Positions 34,246 through 47,800 of a DNA stretch of 64,000 nucleotides are shown one piece after another. The DNA lies in assembly GCF_024763615.1 (NCBI RefSeq), contig NC_077224.1:3844001-3908000 (forward strand). The letters run 5' to 3'. The stretch's first letter is position 1. Each line of letters starts with the position of its first letter. This DNA is from Phlebotomus papatasi. Lineage: Eukaryota > Arthropoda > Insecta > Diptera > Psychodidae. The translations under genes were made by a program, and so were the position numbers. The notes beneath the pieces were generated by a model. The model saw nothing but the letters and a program-made list of their open reading frames with translations, searched no databases and was not told where the DNA came from.

Positions 34246-35850
34246 AAGTGTACTTCATTCGATTATTTGTGAAAGCGAAAATTTTAAAAGTGACGTTATA
34301 TTTTACATAACCTAAAAGATGACATTGCGTAATTTTAATTTCCAATCTTCTATCAGAAACTTGTCGGAATCTATGACGACTATTACTGAGAACATAAATT
34401 TCGATAGATACATGTGGAAAGCTTATTCTAACCATGTAAATATATTTAAGGTTAAATTTTTCAGGTTTTTGATAAAGTGTTGTGGGCTTTATGAGAGGAA
34501 AATTTGTTAAATCGTTTTATCATTTACTAAAAAGAACAAATTGATTGTTCACACTCGCCACGCCACTTTGTAATATTCAAGAGTTTTTGCTTTCCAAACC
34601 ATTTCTAAATATACTCACCTGACGTAGGGGCTACCCTGATCATCAACATTTCTGAATTTGTTGGGTTATGGTTAACATCATGTAAAATTATTGTAATATT
34701 TTTTTTGTAAAGTTTAGTCTAATTTATGTTAAAATGTAAAGAAACAAGAAACTTTAGTATGATAATATTGGGTTTCATTTGTTTATCTAACAGCTTAATC
34801 CGAAAAGAGTTAGGTTATGCTATCTGTTAAATATTTGAGGTTAGAATGAAATGTTTATTTTTTAGAGTGTCATAAATAGTTATTTTTGTCGTGACTAATT
34901 TGTCAAAGGTTCATAAAGGCGGCAAAGTAAGAGAATTATGCTACACAAAGACTTTTGAGAATTTTTTGAGGTTAGGTTTAGCATAACCTTTAACTTCTCA
35001 AATTAATCCATTTACCAATAAATATAACAAACGGGAAGTTAGTTTTCCACAGTGTTCTTTTGACCAGTTAAAAGAATTAGATTGACTTGATCACGTTGTA
35101 TTGCAAAACATTACTTTAAAATTTGAGGTTATGTGACGTTTAACCTGAAAAACAGGCTGTCACATTTTTTATTATTATTTTTTGAAAATTATCTACTAAA
35201 AATAGCTTAGTAACTTTTTTATAATTTTCAGAAGAACGTACTAATTAAGTAGCAAATCTTGATTGATCAAATTAGAAATATTATTCTTATGCACAAACAT
35301 TTTAAAATTATTTTAACTGTATAATAAGTAATCTAATTAGCTGAAAAAGTTGCCTTCGTACGTGATTTTCTAGAATACTTAAAGTTCATATGAATTTTTG
35401 AGGTTAAATCAAATATAACCTCTTTTGTAAAATAACCTCTTAAAGATAAATAAGAGAATGAGTTCATGAAGGTTTATTTAATTGGGTTATGCGACAAAGC
35501 CAATGCAAATATTTTTATCCTCTGAAGACTACAATCGATATTTTAATGTAAATTTGTTTAAAAATGGTGTAAGAAAAACATTACAGTCATAGAGACATGA
35601 CTTCAAAGATCTGTTTACAATTCTCATTGCAATAGAATTGTTTGTACAATTATTTGATCAGTAAACAAATTAAAAAATAAATTTAGTGAATGTCTCGGCA
35701 ATTTCTGCGAAAGAAGAAAAAGAGATAGAGAGCTTAGGCAAAGATTCCTTTTGGTACTACAATAGAAATTATAATGCAAAATGTGGAAAAAAATACTTTA
35801 TAAAATTTGTATGAGTGGATTTTACAAAAAAATAAAAAAAAGTAAACAAT
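34246..35850. other. Intergenic DNA with dispersed AGGTTA...TAACCT palindromes
   Basis: No gene is visible. GAGGTTANNNNNNTAACCTC-like palindromes occur near 34294, 34970, 35124 and 35397. AT-rich sequence downstream of the SDR stop codon (35851) probably contains its 3' UTR. Confidence 0.4.
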
Positions 35851-38800
35851 TTATCCAGCCGCAACTCGTCCGCGTCCTTTGAAGAGCATCATTGAGTTCG
35901 GACCTTTCATGACCCTAGCCATAAGTTCCCAGCAAACTTTAGACGGTAGCCAGTGCTTTAGAGGCATCAGGATTCTTACGCTGTCCGGAAGGACACAGTT
36001 AACCTCATTTTTCCTCACAGATGATACAATAGAATCTGCAACAACTTGGGGTTCCAACATTGGGAACAAACGTGGTCGAACTCCGGCAAACATTGCAGTG
36101 TTGATGTAGTAGGGACAAACAAGGGTCATGTTCACGTTGTCATGACCATGTGTCCTCAATTCGGTGTAGAGAGCCTCGTGAAAGCCAATGCATGCGAACT
36201 TTGTAGCGCTGTAATCGGTGCATCCGTAGGTGCCCAACATTCCAGCAACCGATGCAACCGTTACTGTTTACGGAAAAACGATTAATATCAATTTTAAACT
36301 TGTCTATTAAGAAAACGTTAAAAATTTGGATTTTCATTTTATTTAGCCGGAATATAGGCAAACTGTGTGTTGCTGTTTTTGGTACTTAGGTGATCTTAGC
36401 TCCGATTCTACTTAACCAATTTGATTCTTCACAGGGTAAAAAATAAAGGTATTTAAATGATATATAATTTTCTAAATTTTCTAGAACAAGCGAAGTTTGT
36501 AAAACCATCACCAGAGGCGCTGTAGCCTCATCTGTGTCTTTCAAACCAAAAAAGAGACAGAGAAAAATTGCACTTTTAGCAAAAGTTAGTGGACAAAAAT
36601 GTATGGAAGGTGGTCTAATCTTTCAACAGAAATGATACCAGTAAGATTCTATAATATAATATCATGACAATGTCATATGACAAATTTTCTGAGTAACTCC
36701 TGAATCAGGAGAGCATTAGAAGCCAGTGATCGTAAAATGGCGATTGCAAGGATTTCTATGAATCACTCAGTAATTGATATGAATCGAATTTTCAAATATT
36801 TTTTCCGAATTTACGACGTTAAAAGTTTTAAATTTGCCATATGACATTGTCATACTGTTACAGAATTCCTCTACTGGCCCATTTTGTAGGAATTGGTTAT
36901 GATATTTATTTAAGAATTACTGATATCTAAGCCAAAAAAGGATTCTCGATCCTTGGGAAATTAGCAATATCATTCTGAAGATGAAAATGCACAACTTTCG
37001 GATTTTATTGTCCGAAACTAGCTTCATCTCAATAAATATTTTTAACCCTAACTTTAAAAAAAATATTTTTTTAAAGAATGTTGAAGGAGCTCACAACGCT
37101 TTATAACATAGGTAAATGTAAAAGTGTTATATCCCTAAAATGATTAGACGGATTTAAAAGAACGGTAGAGTTTTTCAGGCGTACTTACTTTGAGTCAAAA
37201 ATCGTTCTATAGAGATAAAATCGAAAACCCAGTTTTGAATCGGTTTAAAAACGGTTATAAAAAAGCCGTAGAACAAAGAATTATGGATGCAAATGTTAAT
37301 AATTAAAAAAAAAAGAATTAGAGATACTGAAAACTCGCGCATACCGGACCTGATTTTAGCGGTTGCTCCTTATCGGAATCAGGGATGTTCAATACGGGTT
37401 CCGGTCAAAATCTCGAAAATCAAAATCCCTGAATATAAAATCCTGAAAAGCCAAAATCCCGAATGCGTTGAAATCCTGAATGGGTCAAAGTATCGAAAAT
37501 ACAAAATGCCGAATGGGGCCATAATCCCAAAAGAGCCAAAATTCCGAAATGCCAAAATCCCGAATGGGCCAAAGTCTTGAAAATCTAAAATCCCGAATTG
37601 GAGTCAAAATCCCGAAAAGTCAAAATCCCGAAAAGTCAAAATCCCGAATGGGCCAAAGTCTTGAAAATCCAAAATCCTGAATTAGAGCCAAAATTCCGAA
37701 AGAGCCAAAATCCAGAATTGGTCAAAGTCCCGAAAAGTCAAAATCCCAAATGGGCCAAAGTCCTGAAAAACCAAAATCTCGAATTGGAGTCAAAATTACG
37801 AAAAGCCAAAATTCCGAAAAGTCAAAATCCTGAATGGACTAAAGTCCTGAAAAACCGAAATCCCGAATTGGAGCCAAAATTCCGAAAAGACAAAATCCCG
37901 AAAATTCAAAATCCCGAATGGTCCAAAGTCCTGAAAATCCAAAATCCCGAATTGGAGCTAAAATTCCGAATGGGTCAAAATCCTGAAAAGTCAAAATCTC
38001 GAATGGGCCAAAGTCCTGAAAATCCAAAATCCCGAACGAGCCAAAATTCAGAAAGAGCCAAAATTCCGAAAAGTCAAAATCCTGAATGGACCAAAGTCCT
38101 GAAAAACCGAAAACCCGAATTGGAGCCAAAATTCCGAAAAGACAAAATCCCGAAAATTCAAAATCCCGAATGGGCCAAAGTCCTGAAAATCCAAAATCCC
38201 GAAAGAGCCAAAATTCCGAGTGTGTTAAAACCCTTAATGGATCAAAGCCCCGAAAATCCAAACTCCTAATCGATATCCAAGTGTCGGAAATCCAAAATTC
38301 TCAATGGGACAAAGATCCAGAATGAGCCGAAATCTGGGATTTTGGCTTTTCTCGATTTTGGATTTTCGGAATTTGACTCAAACGGGATTTTGACTCATTA
38401 GGAATTTTGATTCATTCGGGATTTTGATCCATTCGGGATTTTGTATTTTTTTGGGATTTTATCTCTTCGGAATTTTAGCCGGCACAGAAACAAATCATCT
38501 TCCCTGTGTATATAAGGTGGCTAACCAAGCCACAGCATCACAATAGCTGTGAATGTGAAAGGATTATAGCTAAATTTATTTTCGGTTTTGAAATATTTCC
38601 GTTATTTTCCCTATCATCTAGTATAGAGAATACAGCGCCCCTGGTATTGAATTTACAGACTTCACTTGTTCTAGAGAATTCTTATGCATTTCAAGACCTT
38701 TAAGTTTTTCCACATAAAGAATTAATTTAGTTAAATGGAATCTGAGTTAAGGGCATTTAAGTATCAAAAACCGAAAAAAAATCAATTGTCTAGATTACAG

Positions 38801-41800
38801 GCGCTAACCAACAAAAAAAAATGCACAATGGCTTGAGCTTAAAACTTGTGGTGGTTGCATAAAGATCTTACCAATGTGTCCGCCACTTTCAATCATATCG
38901 TCTAGACAGCTCTTTACGGTCCAGTAGTGAGACAAGATGTTCACTGCGTAGGTGTTTTCAATGACCTTCTCAGGAAGGTCCCACAGCGGTTTGCAGCAGA
39001 CCGTACCGGCGTTGTTTATGAGGATTTTAACATTGCCAACATCTTCCCTGACTACCTTCATAGTTTCCATGACTTTTTCCCTATTAGCCAGATCCACGAC
39101 ATATCCTTTGCAGGTATATCCTTCTGACTCAACAAGATCGATCGTTGCATTAATTGCTGCAAAAGAACATCAATATTGGTAAAGTTTACACAATTTTATT
39201 AAATAAAATAGCATTAAATGCAAATTCGCAATTATATAATTTTCCCATAGACTGATTCTGCTATTATGAGAGCAGCATTCGACTGTCTTTATGATCTTAA
39301 CTTTTGAAATTGAAATACAAGTATTTAGGTAATGGAATTTCTATGAAGTTGGTGAATGAGAAAGTTGGTACAGAGCATTGAGGCGTGACAAAGGTTTTCG
39401 CAATGAGGGAAAATTCGTTATGACTTATAACTAATGTTTATGTTGTAAATTTAAGCGGCAACAATTTGATCTAATACTTTACAAAAACCAATTAAAAAAT
39501 AAAAAGAAAAATAAACAATTAAGAGGTAAAAGGTGGTGAACAGGTGAAAACCATGAGATAAATCTAGAGAAGCTTATGAAAGGTGAGATTCTTTTTAGGC
39601 AATTATCACAGTGTCACTTTGGAATGTGTACAATTAAATTTGGTAAGATACGAAATTGTTTTTGCAGAGTATCCATTTTTGGTACTTCACTGAGAGAAAT
39701 CCGAAAAAGTTAAAATAACATTCCGGAAATATTAATTTTACCCTGCAGTATTGATCCAAAATCGGTGTAAATATTACCCTTTTTAGGTGTATTCGGGGTT
39801 AAAGTCACCCTTTTTCATGTTAATTTTACACTTAAAAAGGTGTAAAATTAACATTAAAAAATGTTGATATATTTTTACACCTAAAAAGTGTTAAAGTTAT
39901 CAGGAAAAAATGTTAATCGCACCCTCTTTTTTTCTCAGTGTTAGAGTCCCAAAGGATACGTAAGAGTCACGTAGTGAGATTCAAAAAAGGAAATCTTAGA
40001 TGGAATACTTCATTGTTCAAATTCGTAAACCGAAACACGATATAGGATTAAATCGAAAACTAATTTAAAGATTTCTTTTGTTTTAGTCATCTGTATATGA
40101 TGATAATCTTGAAATATTTAATTCAAGGTCATTTAGAGGTCACTATTAATTAATCGGTCTAGAACATCTAATAATGCGTATTTTTGTTTTTAAAGGTTTT
40201 CAACAGAAATTTATATTCTTCTGATGGCTTTCATAGCATTCCTATTGATTCCTTATAATGAAAAAATCTTTATAAATTTCTGATTTTAGCAATTCACACA
40301 TAAATAGCTAAATTATTCATTTATTCCTAAATATGTTTATAGCATTAAATTTTTTAATTGGCTGGAAATTCATGACATTTAAAGTTTTAGGCAATCGGAG
40401 AATAAGATTGGGACGTTGTACTCGCAAAAATTCTAGTATTTTCGTGAAATTAATTTTTTATATGGCTTTTAAAATGAAATGAAATATTAACAAATGCTTA
40501 ATGAAGCAGCACTTTATTACAAATAACCTTGAGTCTTGTTTTATTTTATTATTTTTAATTATAGGAACTTTACAAAAAACTCAATGAGTAAGAAAATGTG
40601 CGTTAGTGACCTTGAAACATTCCTTAGAAAGGGTTTTAGAGGTTGAATATTAAACAAATCTGGGGAATTTATTTGCCAAAGTTTCTTTTGAAATCAAAAA
40701 ATAAAATATTTTTTGTTAGTAGATGAGTTATTGTGCTATTCCAATGAAAAATTGTTTTTTTTTAGTGCTTTACTGTTCTCAAGTGCTTCTGCATTATAGG
40801 CCTTTCTATGTTTTGATTGCTGTTTTTTAAACTGGTTCTCTCAGTCTTTGTCGTGTTCTAAAATCACCGAACAGTCGTGACAGAAACCAACACTTAGAAA
40901 AATCGATTGTGCAGAATTTGAGAACAGTCATGTACTAAAAAATGTTTAGATAAAAGAGTTCTCTTTTTCATTTTCCAATGAAATTTTTAATTGTGCTATT
41001 CCATTGAAAATTGAGAAGGGGAAAGCAAAGAAAAGTCGATTATGCAGAACTTGAGAACGGTCATGTACTAAAAAAATGTTTAGGCGAAAAATTTCTCTTT
41101 TTCACTTTTCAATGAATTTTTACCAATGGTGCTATTCTAATAAAATTGAAAAGGGAAAGCTTTTTCTGGACAGGCTTTTAGTACATGACTGTTCTCAAGC
41201 GCTTCTGCATTAACGGCCTTTCTATGTTTTGATTGCTGTTTGAGTTGGTTCCCTCAGTCTTTGTCGTGTTCCTAAAACCACCGAACAGTTGTGACAGGAA
41301 CACATAGAAAAGTCGATTGTGCAGAACTTGAGAACAGTCACGTACTAAAAAAATGTTCAGGCGAAAGATTTCTCTTTTTCATTTTCCAATGAATTTTTTC
41401 AAATGGTGCTATTCTAATGAAAATTGAGAAGGGGAAAGCTTCTTCCTTGACAATTTTTTAGTAGGGGAAGGTTTTGCACCTTCGTAACGTCGCAGGTTCG
41501 TAAATGTTGATTTTTTTCCAAGTTATTAAATGAATGTCATCCATGGTCATATATTCTTATAGCTAATCCCATATCTCACATTTACTGACAAACTTGGGAG
41601 CCTAGGCCTTTTTTCCTGGGTCCTAGAAGCAAAAATAAAAAATGGGCCTAAAATCGTAATTCCGATGTGTATTATTTTATGCATTTTTTCACGCTTCAAG
41701 AGTCTTTTCGAAGAAAAACAACATTCCAAGTTATAGAAGGTTTATCAGGGTTAATATTTACCGTGAAAATCTTTCGCTAGAAGGGGGTGGAATTGTAGGC

Positions 41801-44800
41801 GAAGAAAAGTTCACGAAGATTGCCTTCAGTGCAGGTTCGTAAAAATATCAGTCAAAATCATTGACTACCAACTCTGTGAATTCCAGACTGTTTTGGGACA
41901 GACTGTGCATGACGCTCTGGATATTTTGACCCATCCAGAGATTCCACTGAACAAGTTGACAAGGAAATTGTGATATTACAACGATTACAACATTTTTTAA
42001 GCAAATCTCGAAGAAAAACACGCACTTCCACAGCAAAGTGAGACTTCATCAGATGTTTTTGTTTCGCTTCTGTCAAATCAAACATTAAGCCTAAATCTGC
42101 TTATTGTAGGTGTGATTCTTTCATTGCCCAAGCGGTGCGTTTTGAGAATTTTACATTCCAAATTGCTTTGTTTTCAAGCGAAATTTTCCACATTTTACTT
42201 TAAATTAATCACGGGTAATTCTAAGAATCACTGATGTTCAAAAAATGTTCTGTAAGACTGATTCGAAGTATTAGAGAAAATACGAGGATTACAATAGGTG
42301 TGATTGCTTCTTTCTGATTTGTGCAGTGATGAAACTAGACTGTTTAAGGTAGATGTGATTCTTTTGTTACCACTTCAATGTATTTCGAGTATTTTTCATA
42401 AAATTTTCCTTGTTTTAAAGTGAAACTTCCCACATTTCATTTTAAATTGATGGCTGGTCATTTTTGAAATCAGTTATGTCCGAAATATGTTCTGTAAGAC
42501 TATTTGGAGGTGTCAGAGAAAATCCGAGGATTACAATAGGTGTGATTATGAGAGAATCATGCCTAACCAAGCTCTCAATTGACTGTCAGAATGCAGGAAA
42601 AAATGGTTTTTCGAGTGTCAAAAAACATGTGTTAGAAAAATAGCTTAAAATTGATCTTTTAATGCGTGATATCTCCTACAAACAGTGAAAAGAAGTAGAT
42701 GAAAGTACCATCTAAGTAGTGATGCCCAAAGTTTTGTTTCCGGTGTAACGTTTCCGGGGAAAATGAGGCCTACAGGGGTTGGAAGAAATGGTACGAAGCA
42801 TTCCGGTACCGGATACATTCGTAAAAAATGCTACTACATTTTCATTTTCCTGTAGAGGAAAATCCATGGACTTCCAGGAATTTTGTGAGGCAGAATTATG
42901 AACCCAATAAGTGAGAGATTTTTTTGACATAGTGATATAATTGATTCGGTTTGTGTGGCATTCAGTAAAAAATCTTAAATTTTGGATTCCTTTTTTAGTA
43001 CGAAGGTTCAAAACCTTCCCCTACATGAGTGTTCTAAAGAGCGTCTGCATTATCAACTTGTTTTGTTTTGGTTCCTGTCAAGACTATTTGTTCGTTTTAG
43101 AACACGACAAGTGTTAGCTTGCAGAATACAAGTTCGAGTGTTCAGCAAAAGTTATACACTCTGTCGCACCTTCTTTAAATTTCACTAAATTAGCCTTATT
43201 ACTTATTCTTCATGCATCAATCAAATTTTGGTTTATGATCGCCACAGGTGCCACAATTAGTAAACATTTTGTACAATTAGCACATCGTTGAAGAAAATGA
43301 GAAATTGACATTATGCAATGACATAATAAAAAATGAATTCGCATGATAATTGATATAACATTTATGACGTGTATAATGTGCGAGATAACTTCCTAAATAA
43401 TTGCTTTGCATATACAAAGTGAAGAAAATAGTGGACGATATGTGATCAAGTTCAATGGAACGCCTGAAAAGAGTTATATTAAAAGACTGCAACCGGTTTC
43501 TTAATCAACATCTTCAGTTCATTTTGGTCAAAAAATGCTGTCTCACACGGAATTAAATTATCATAAAACATTAGGAAGAAAGCTTTTTTTTTGGTTTACA
43601 CGTTTACGATCCGCATTTGACCAAGGTTAAATTGCAATAAAGCCTAAAAGTGGTTCATTGAGGAAAATAAAATTGAATTAAACACGAAAGAGCTGGATTT
43701 AGTGATACCCCATAATTTTTCACGAAAATACCAATGAGAAAATTTCTTGTTTGTTTTTGTTGAGCGGTTGATCCTCTATTTGTTGAGTTGAGTTAATTGT
43801 TGCTCAATGCTAAAATCACAAGTACTCGATGGATATAAAGAGCGTGTAGTGTGACAATATTTAAATTTTATTTGCAAATGGAAAAATACATGTCCTCTTC
43901 ATTCTCAAAATTTAATTTAAATTTTACCTCAATTTAAAATATGCACAATTCGAGGACGAAAAGGCATAAGATTGTCCATTGATCATTTGCTATTTCTTGT
44001 TTATTTTCGAAGAATAATATAATCAAAATCGTTTTAAATGTATTGAAGCTATAAGGTTGGGTGAATGAACGGAATAGTAACTGGGAGTTTCATTGAAAAG
44101 ATGAAAAAGAGAAATTTTCTTCACTTCATGTGCATAAGGTACTTCATTCATACATATCTATAATTACTATCTTCAGTACAATGCGGTTGTGAGAAATGCG
44201 AGAAAGGCTATGATCTTTGCCAAATGTTGGTTGTGCAACTTTTGTATACTTTTTAGGAGCATTTGATACGCAAGATCTCTTTTTCTTATTCGAAAGATCA
44301 TTGAACCAAGTTATAATACCTTCCTGATTGATGTCCCAAATGACTACTCGGGATTGAAGTCTTGCAAAATTGAGCGCCAACAATTTGCCAACACCTCCTC
44401 CCCCTCCAGTTATTAAAACAACTTGGTTTCGCACATCCTAAAAAAAAAGAAAACAAGAAAAAATAAATACTTTGTTCTAAAGATCATCTTACATATTCTT
44501 ATGCTATATAAAATGCCTTTGTCAAACTACATACTATACATATGATAGTTTGATAATAAAACAGAGGAAGAGGGAGTTGTCACCTAAAAGAGTGTTAATA
44601 AAAAAGAAATTTTTCAAAATGTGCTAAATATTTAAGTAAATAGAAATCAACGCTTTGTTTGAGCAAACGTTAGCAAGTACCGCTCTCAGATGATTTAAGT
44701 AAGAAAGCTCTGGGAGGATTTACAAGTTTACTAGCTCCTAAAATTTTCCGCTGTTTTCTAGAAAGCTTTCAATTTTAATTCACACTTTATATAAACGGAA

Positions 44801-47800
44801 TTTACGTTTACAATTGAAATAGTAAGCAGTCCAGATTTGTCAGGGGTTCAAAGACCGTTCTAATGAATCTGATCGTACCCCAATCGGATGAGAAATACAT
44901 CTAGTTGATGCGATTTAAGTCAGAAAAGCCAGTGATAAGCCTGATTTGGCTTATGGTAGGTGTGATTCTTTCATTGAAAATTCGGATTGGGGGCAAATTC
45001 AAAGTCCAAGAAAGCTTATGGTAGCTAAGATTCATTACAGGCAACCTCGAAATGCGTGAAACTTGAGATAGATAGATAGGGGAAACTGGGGCACCACCAA
45101 ACACGGGGTACCACCAAACACTGCGACTTTTTAATTGGTTATTCGATTTCAGAGGATAAGACCTATAGGAATTTATAGGCACTATAGGGATGCTTGTCCA
45201 CTGAAGGAATGGTCGAGATAGTCCAAGTAGTTTAGAAATAAAAATTAGTGTTTGGTGGTGCCCCAGTTTCCCCTAGAGCCCTCAAACAGAGCCTTTTTTA
45301 GGCTTGAGATATGCCAAGTTTTACTTGAAAATGAAGAAAATTGTAAAAGAAATACACAAAAATATCCGAATATCTTGGATCCTTCAAAATCTACGAAAAA
45401 TTCCGGGGACCGCGAAAATCCGCGGAAACTCCGGGGTCGCGAAAATGAGCCAAAAATTCCGGGGACCGCGAAAATCCGCGGAAAACTCCGGGGACCGCGT
45501 GAATCCGTGAACGATTCCGCGATCCGCGAAAATCCGCGAGAAATACCGAGTTCCGCGAAAATACATGAAAAATTTCATGGTTCGCTAAAATCCGCGACAA
45601 CTCCGTGATCCGCGAGAAATCTCGCCGTTCGCGATGTTCCGCGAAAAATTCCGCAGTTCGTGAGAAATTTCGCGATCCGCGATTATTCGCGAAGAATTCC
45701 TCCAGAGCGAGAGAGAGTGGCATCAAATGCCGGATTTCCCGCATATTCCCGCCTTGTACATCTGCCTCAATTTTGTTGTGAGAATTCAGAAATGTAAATT
45801 TCTTCATTTTTTTCATTCATATTCAAATAGAAATATCTCGAGAACAAATATACTATAATTTACGTTCTTTTTTAAATTCATTTACACAAAAGATCTACAA
45901 AATAAACCTAAAAGAAGCGAAAAAGCATAATAGGGTTTCGGGATAATTCAGAAAAACCGTAATTTTACACATTTTTCAAAATATCTCAGAAACTGATTTC
46001 TGGAAATTCGGCTGATCATATTTGGCATAAGGGATGCTCCAAATAGGGTAAGTTAAGCTAATTCAAAACCTGCGCTAAATGGAATTTTTTCCCTACTCCA
46101 AATGGAAACGTCATTGTTTTCACGATAAATACAGTACTAAATTATTATATTTATATATTTTCTATTCCACAGTTTCATTATTTAGTTAATTTTGCTCCAA
46201 ATAAAACGAAAATCCATTCACATTCACAAATTTTAATTTGTTAATTTCTCAGAAAAATTAAAAGTGTAGGGGAATGTAGGCAGGCTTCGTACGTGTGAGC
46301 TTTCGAACGATGCGAATTTTCTCTTTATTTCCAAAGAGTTGGTTTCGCATTTCTTAGCCATTGTTAAGTATTTATGAATCTTATCTTCATTATAAAAATA
46401 GGGAGCCAAGCCCTTCTTTCCTAGGTGCTAGGATCACAAATAGAAAGTTGGCCCAAAATGGGTAATTTTGATGGCGCACATTTCATTTGATTTCGCATAG
46501 TTAAACTCATTTTAAAAAAAAATCACTTATACAGTGGATGAAGAGTATACTTGAGATGATATTTACGTAATAACTTTTTGCATCGGAGGGAAATTATTTT
46601 CACGGTGGCGGAAAATTCGCAAGTACTACACTGTGCGTGGTTTCAAACACTGAATGTGTGAGCATTCGCACATCCATCAGACAACTCCAGCTTGAAAATC
46701 ATAACCTCACTAAAGCCTCATAAGCCACAGTGAGACATTCGTGGTCATTTCCTCTTCGACAGGCATATAGTCTCCTTCCCATCTCCATGAGACGACGGTT
46801 ATTGACAGTGTGAACCGTGTGAACATGTTCATAGTCTATTTTTCGATATTTATTTGGAAGAAAAAAACAGTGCTCCAGAAAATATGAAAAAAGGTGTTTT
46901 AAAAATCTTTTATTAGTGCAGTGATAGTTTCCGCGGGTTCACGAGGATACAGTAAAACAATCGGAAAATAATTTTTAATTGTGGATAAAATTTATTTCGA
47001 GAAAAAAAGCAATGACGAACCCGAACCCCCATCGTGTGAACGCTGCCTTCGGGGACAAGAATCGCACAAATCGTCATATTTTTTTCATTATCTTGTCCAG
47101 GAAAAACCAACAATTCTGTGATAGTGAACTAGGAATGCATAGAAACCTAAAAGATCAGAGAACTTTTTGGTGTAGTGCAATTCACTGCCCATTTTACAGT
47201 TTAGTCAGAAAAAAGTCCTGAATATGAAGCACGAAAAAATGTGCGAAGGCTGCCTACATTCCCCTACCTTTTCACCATCGAATTTTTCATCGATCAACCA
47301 TGTTTTCCATTGAAAAACACAATGAGGTGACTGTTGTTTATTCGTTTTGTTTAACATTTATGTCATATTTCTGGCTAATTTTGGTTAAATTAAGTGCTAA
47401 TCTTTATTGTTAATGGTACGTTAAATTTTCATATGTAACAATTACCTATTTCGTGGACAAAAAGAGTTTTTCTGAAGTGTCTGCAAATGCTTCAATAGGA
47501 AATCCCGGAAATATGATTTTTCGTCGCGGTTTCACTTACATTGTTTGTCTCCAATTAGAAACTTTCCCTTGTCTCCAATTGGATTAATTTGCTTCCAATA
47601 GAAGTATTTTACACTCGTGTATTTTTCTTGTATTTAAGAAGTTTTCAAATTATATCTAAAGAATTTTCACTACACAGTAACATTATAGCAGAGTCAAGGA
47701 GCAAATTTATGTAATTCTCTTCAGAAAAAATTGAACTTAAAGTGTTGAATCTTCTGTCAAAGTTAAAGCGTCTGGAAATGGTTCTGAATTACGACATTTA

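Noticed and set aside
37598..38269. A 223-codon plus-strand frame with repeating KSQNPEWAKVLK peptides
   Set aside because: It is the reading of a minisatellite whose units keep frame. The antisense strand is also open, and there is no start context or splice evidence.
44144..44434. Reading the SDR Rossmann segment as a stand-alone 96-residue gene
   Set aside because: Its tail runs past a GT donor into intron. The real protein joins the upstream anchor exon at 48686-48829 and the downstream exons at exact phases.
45252..45816. 118- and 141-codon frames on opposite strands
   Set aside because: They follow the CCGCGAAAATCCGCG minisatellite and vanish with it.
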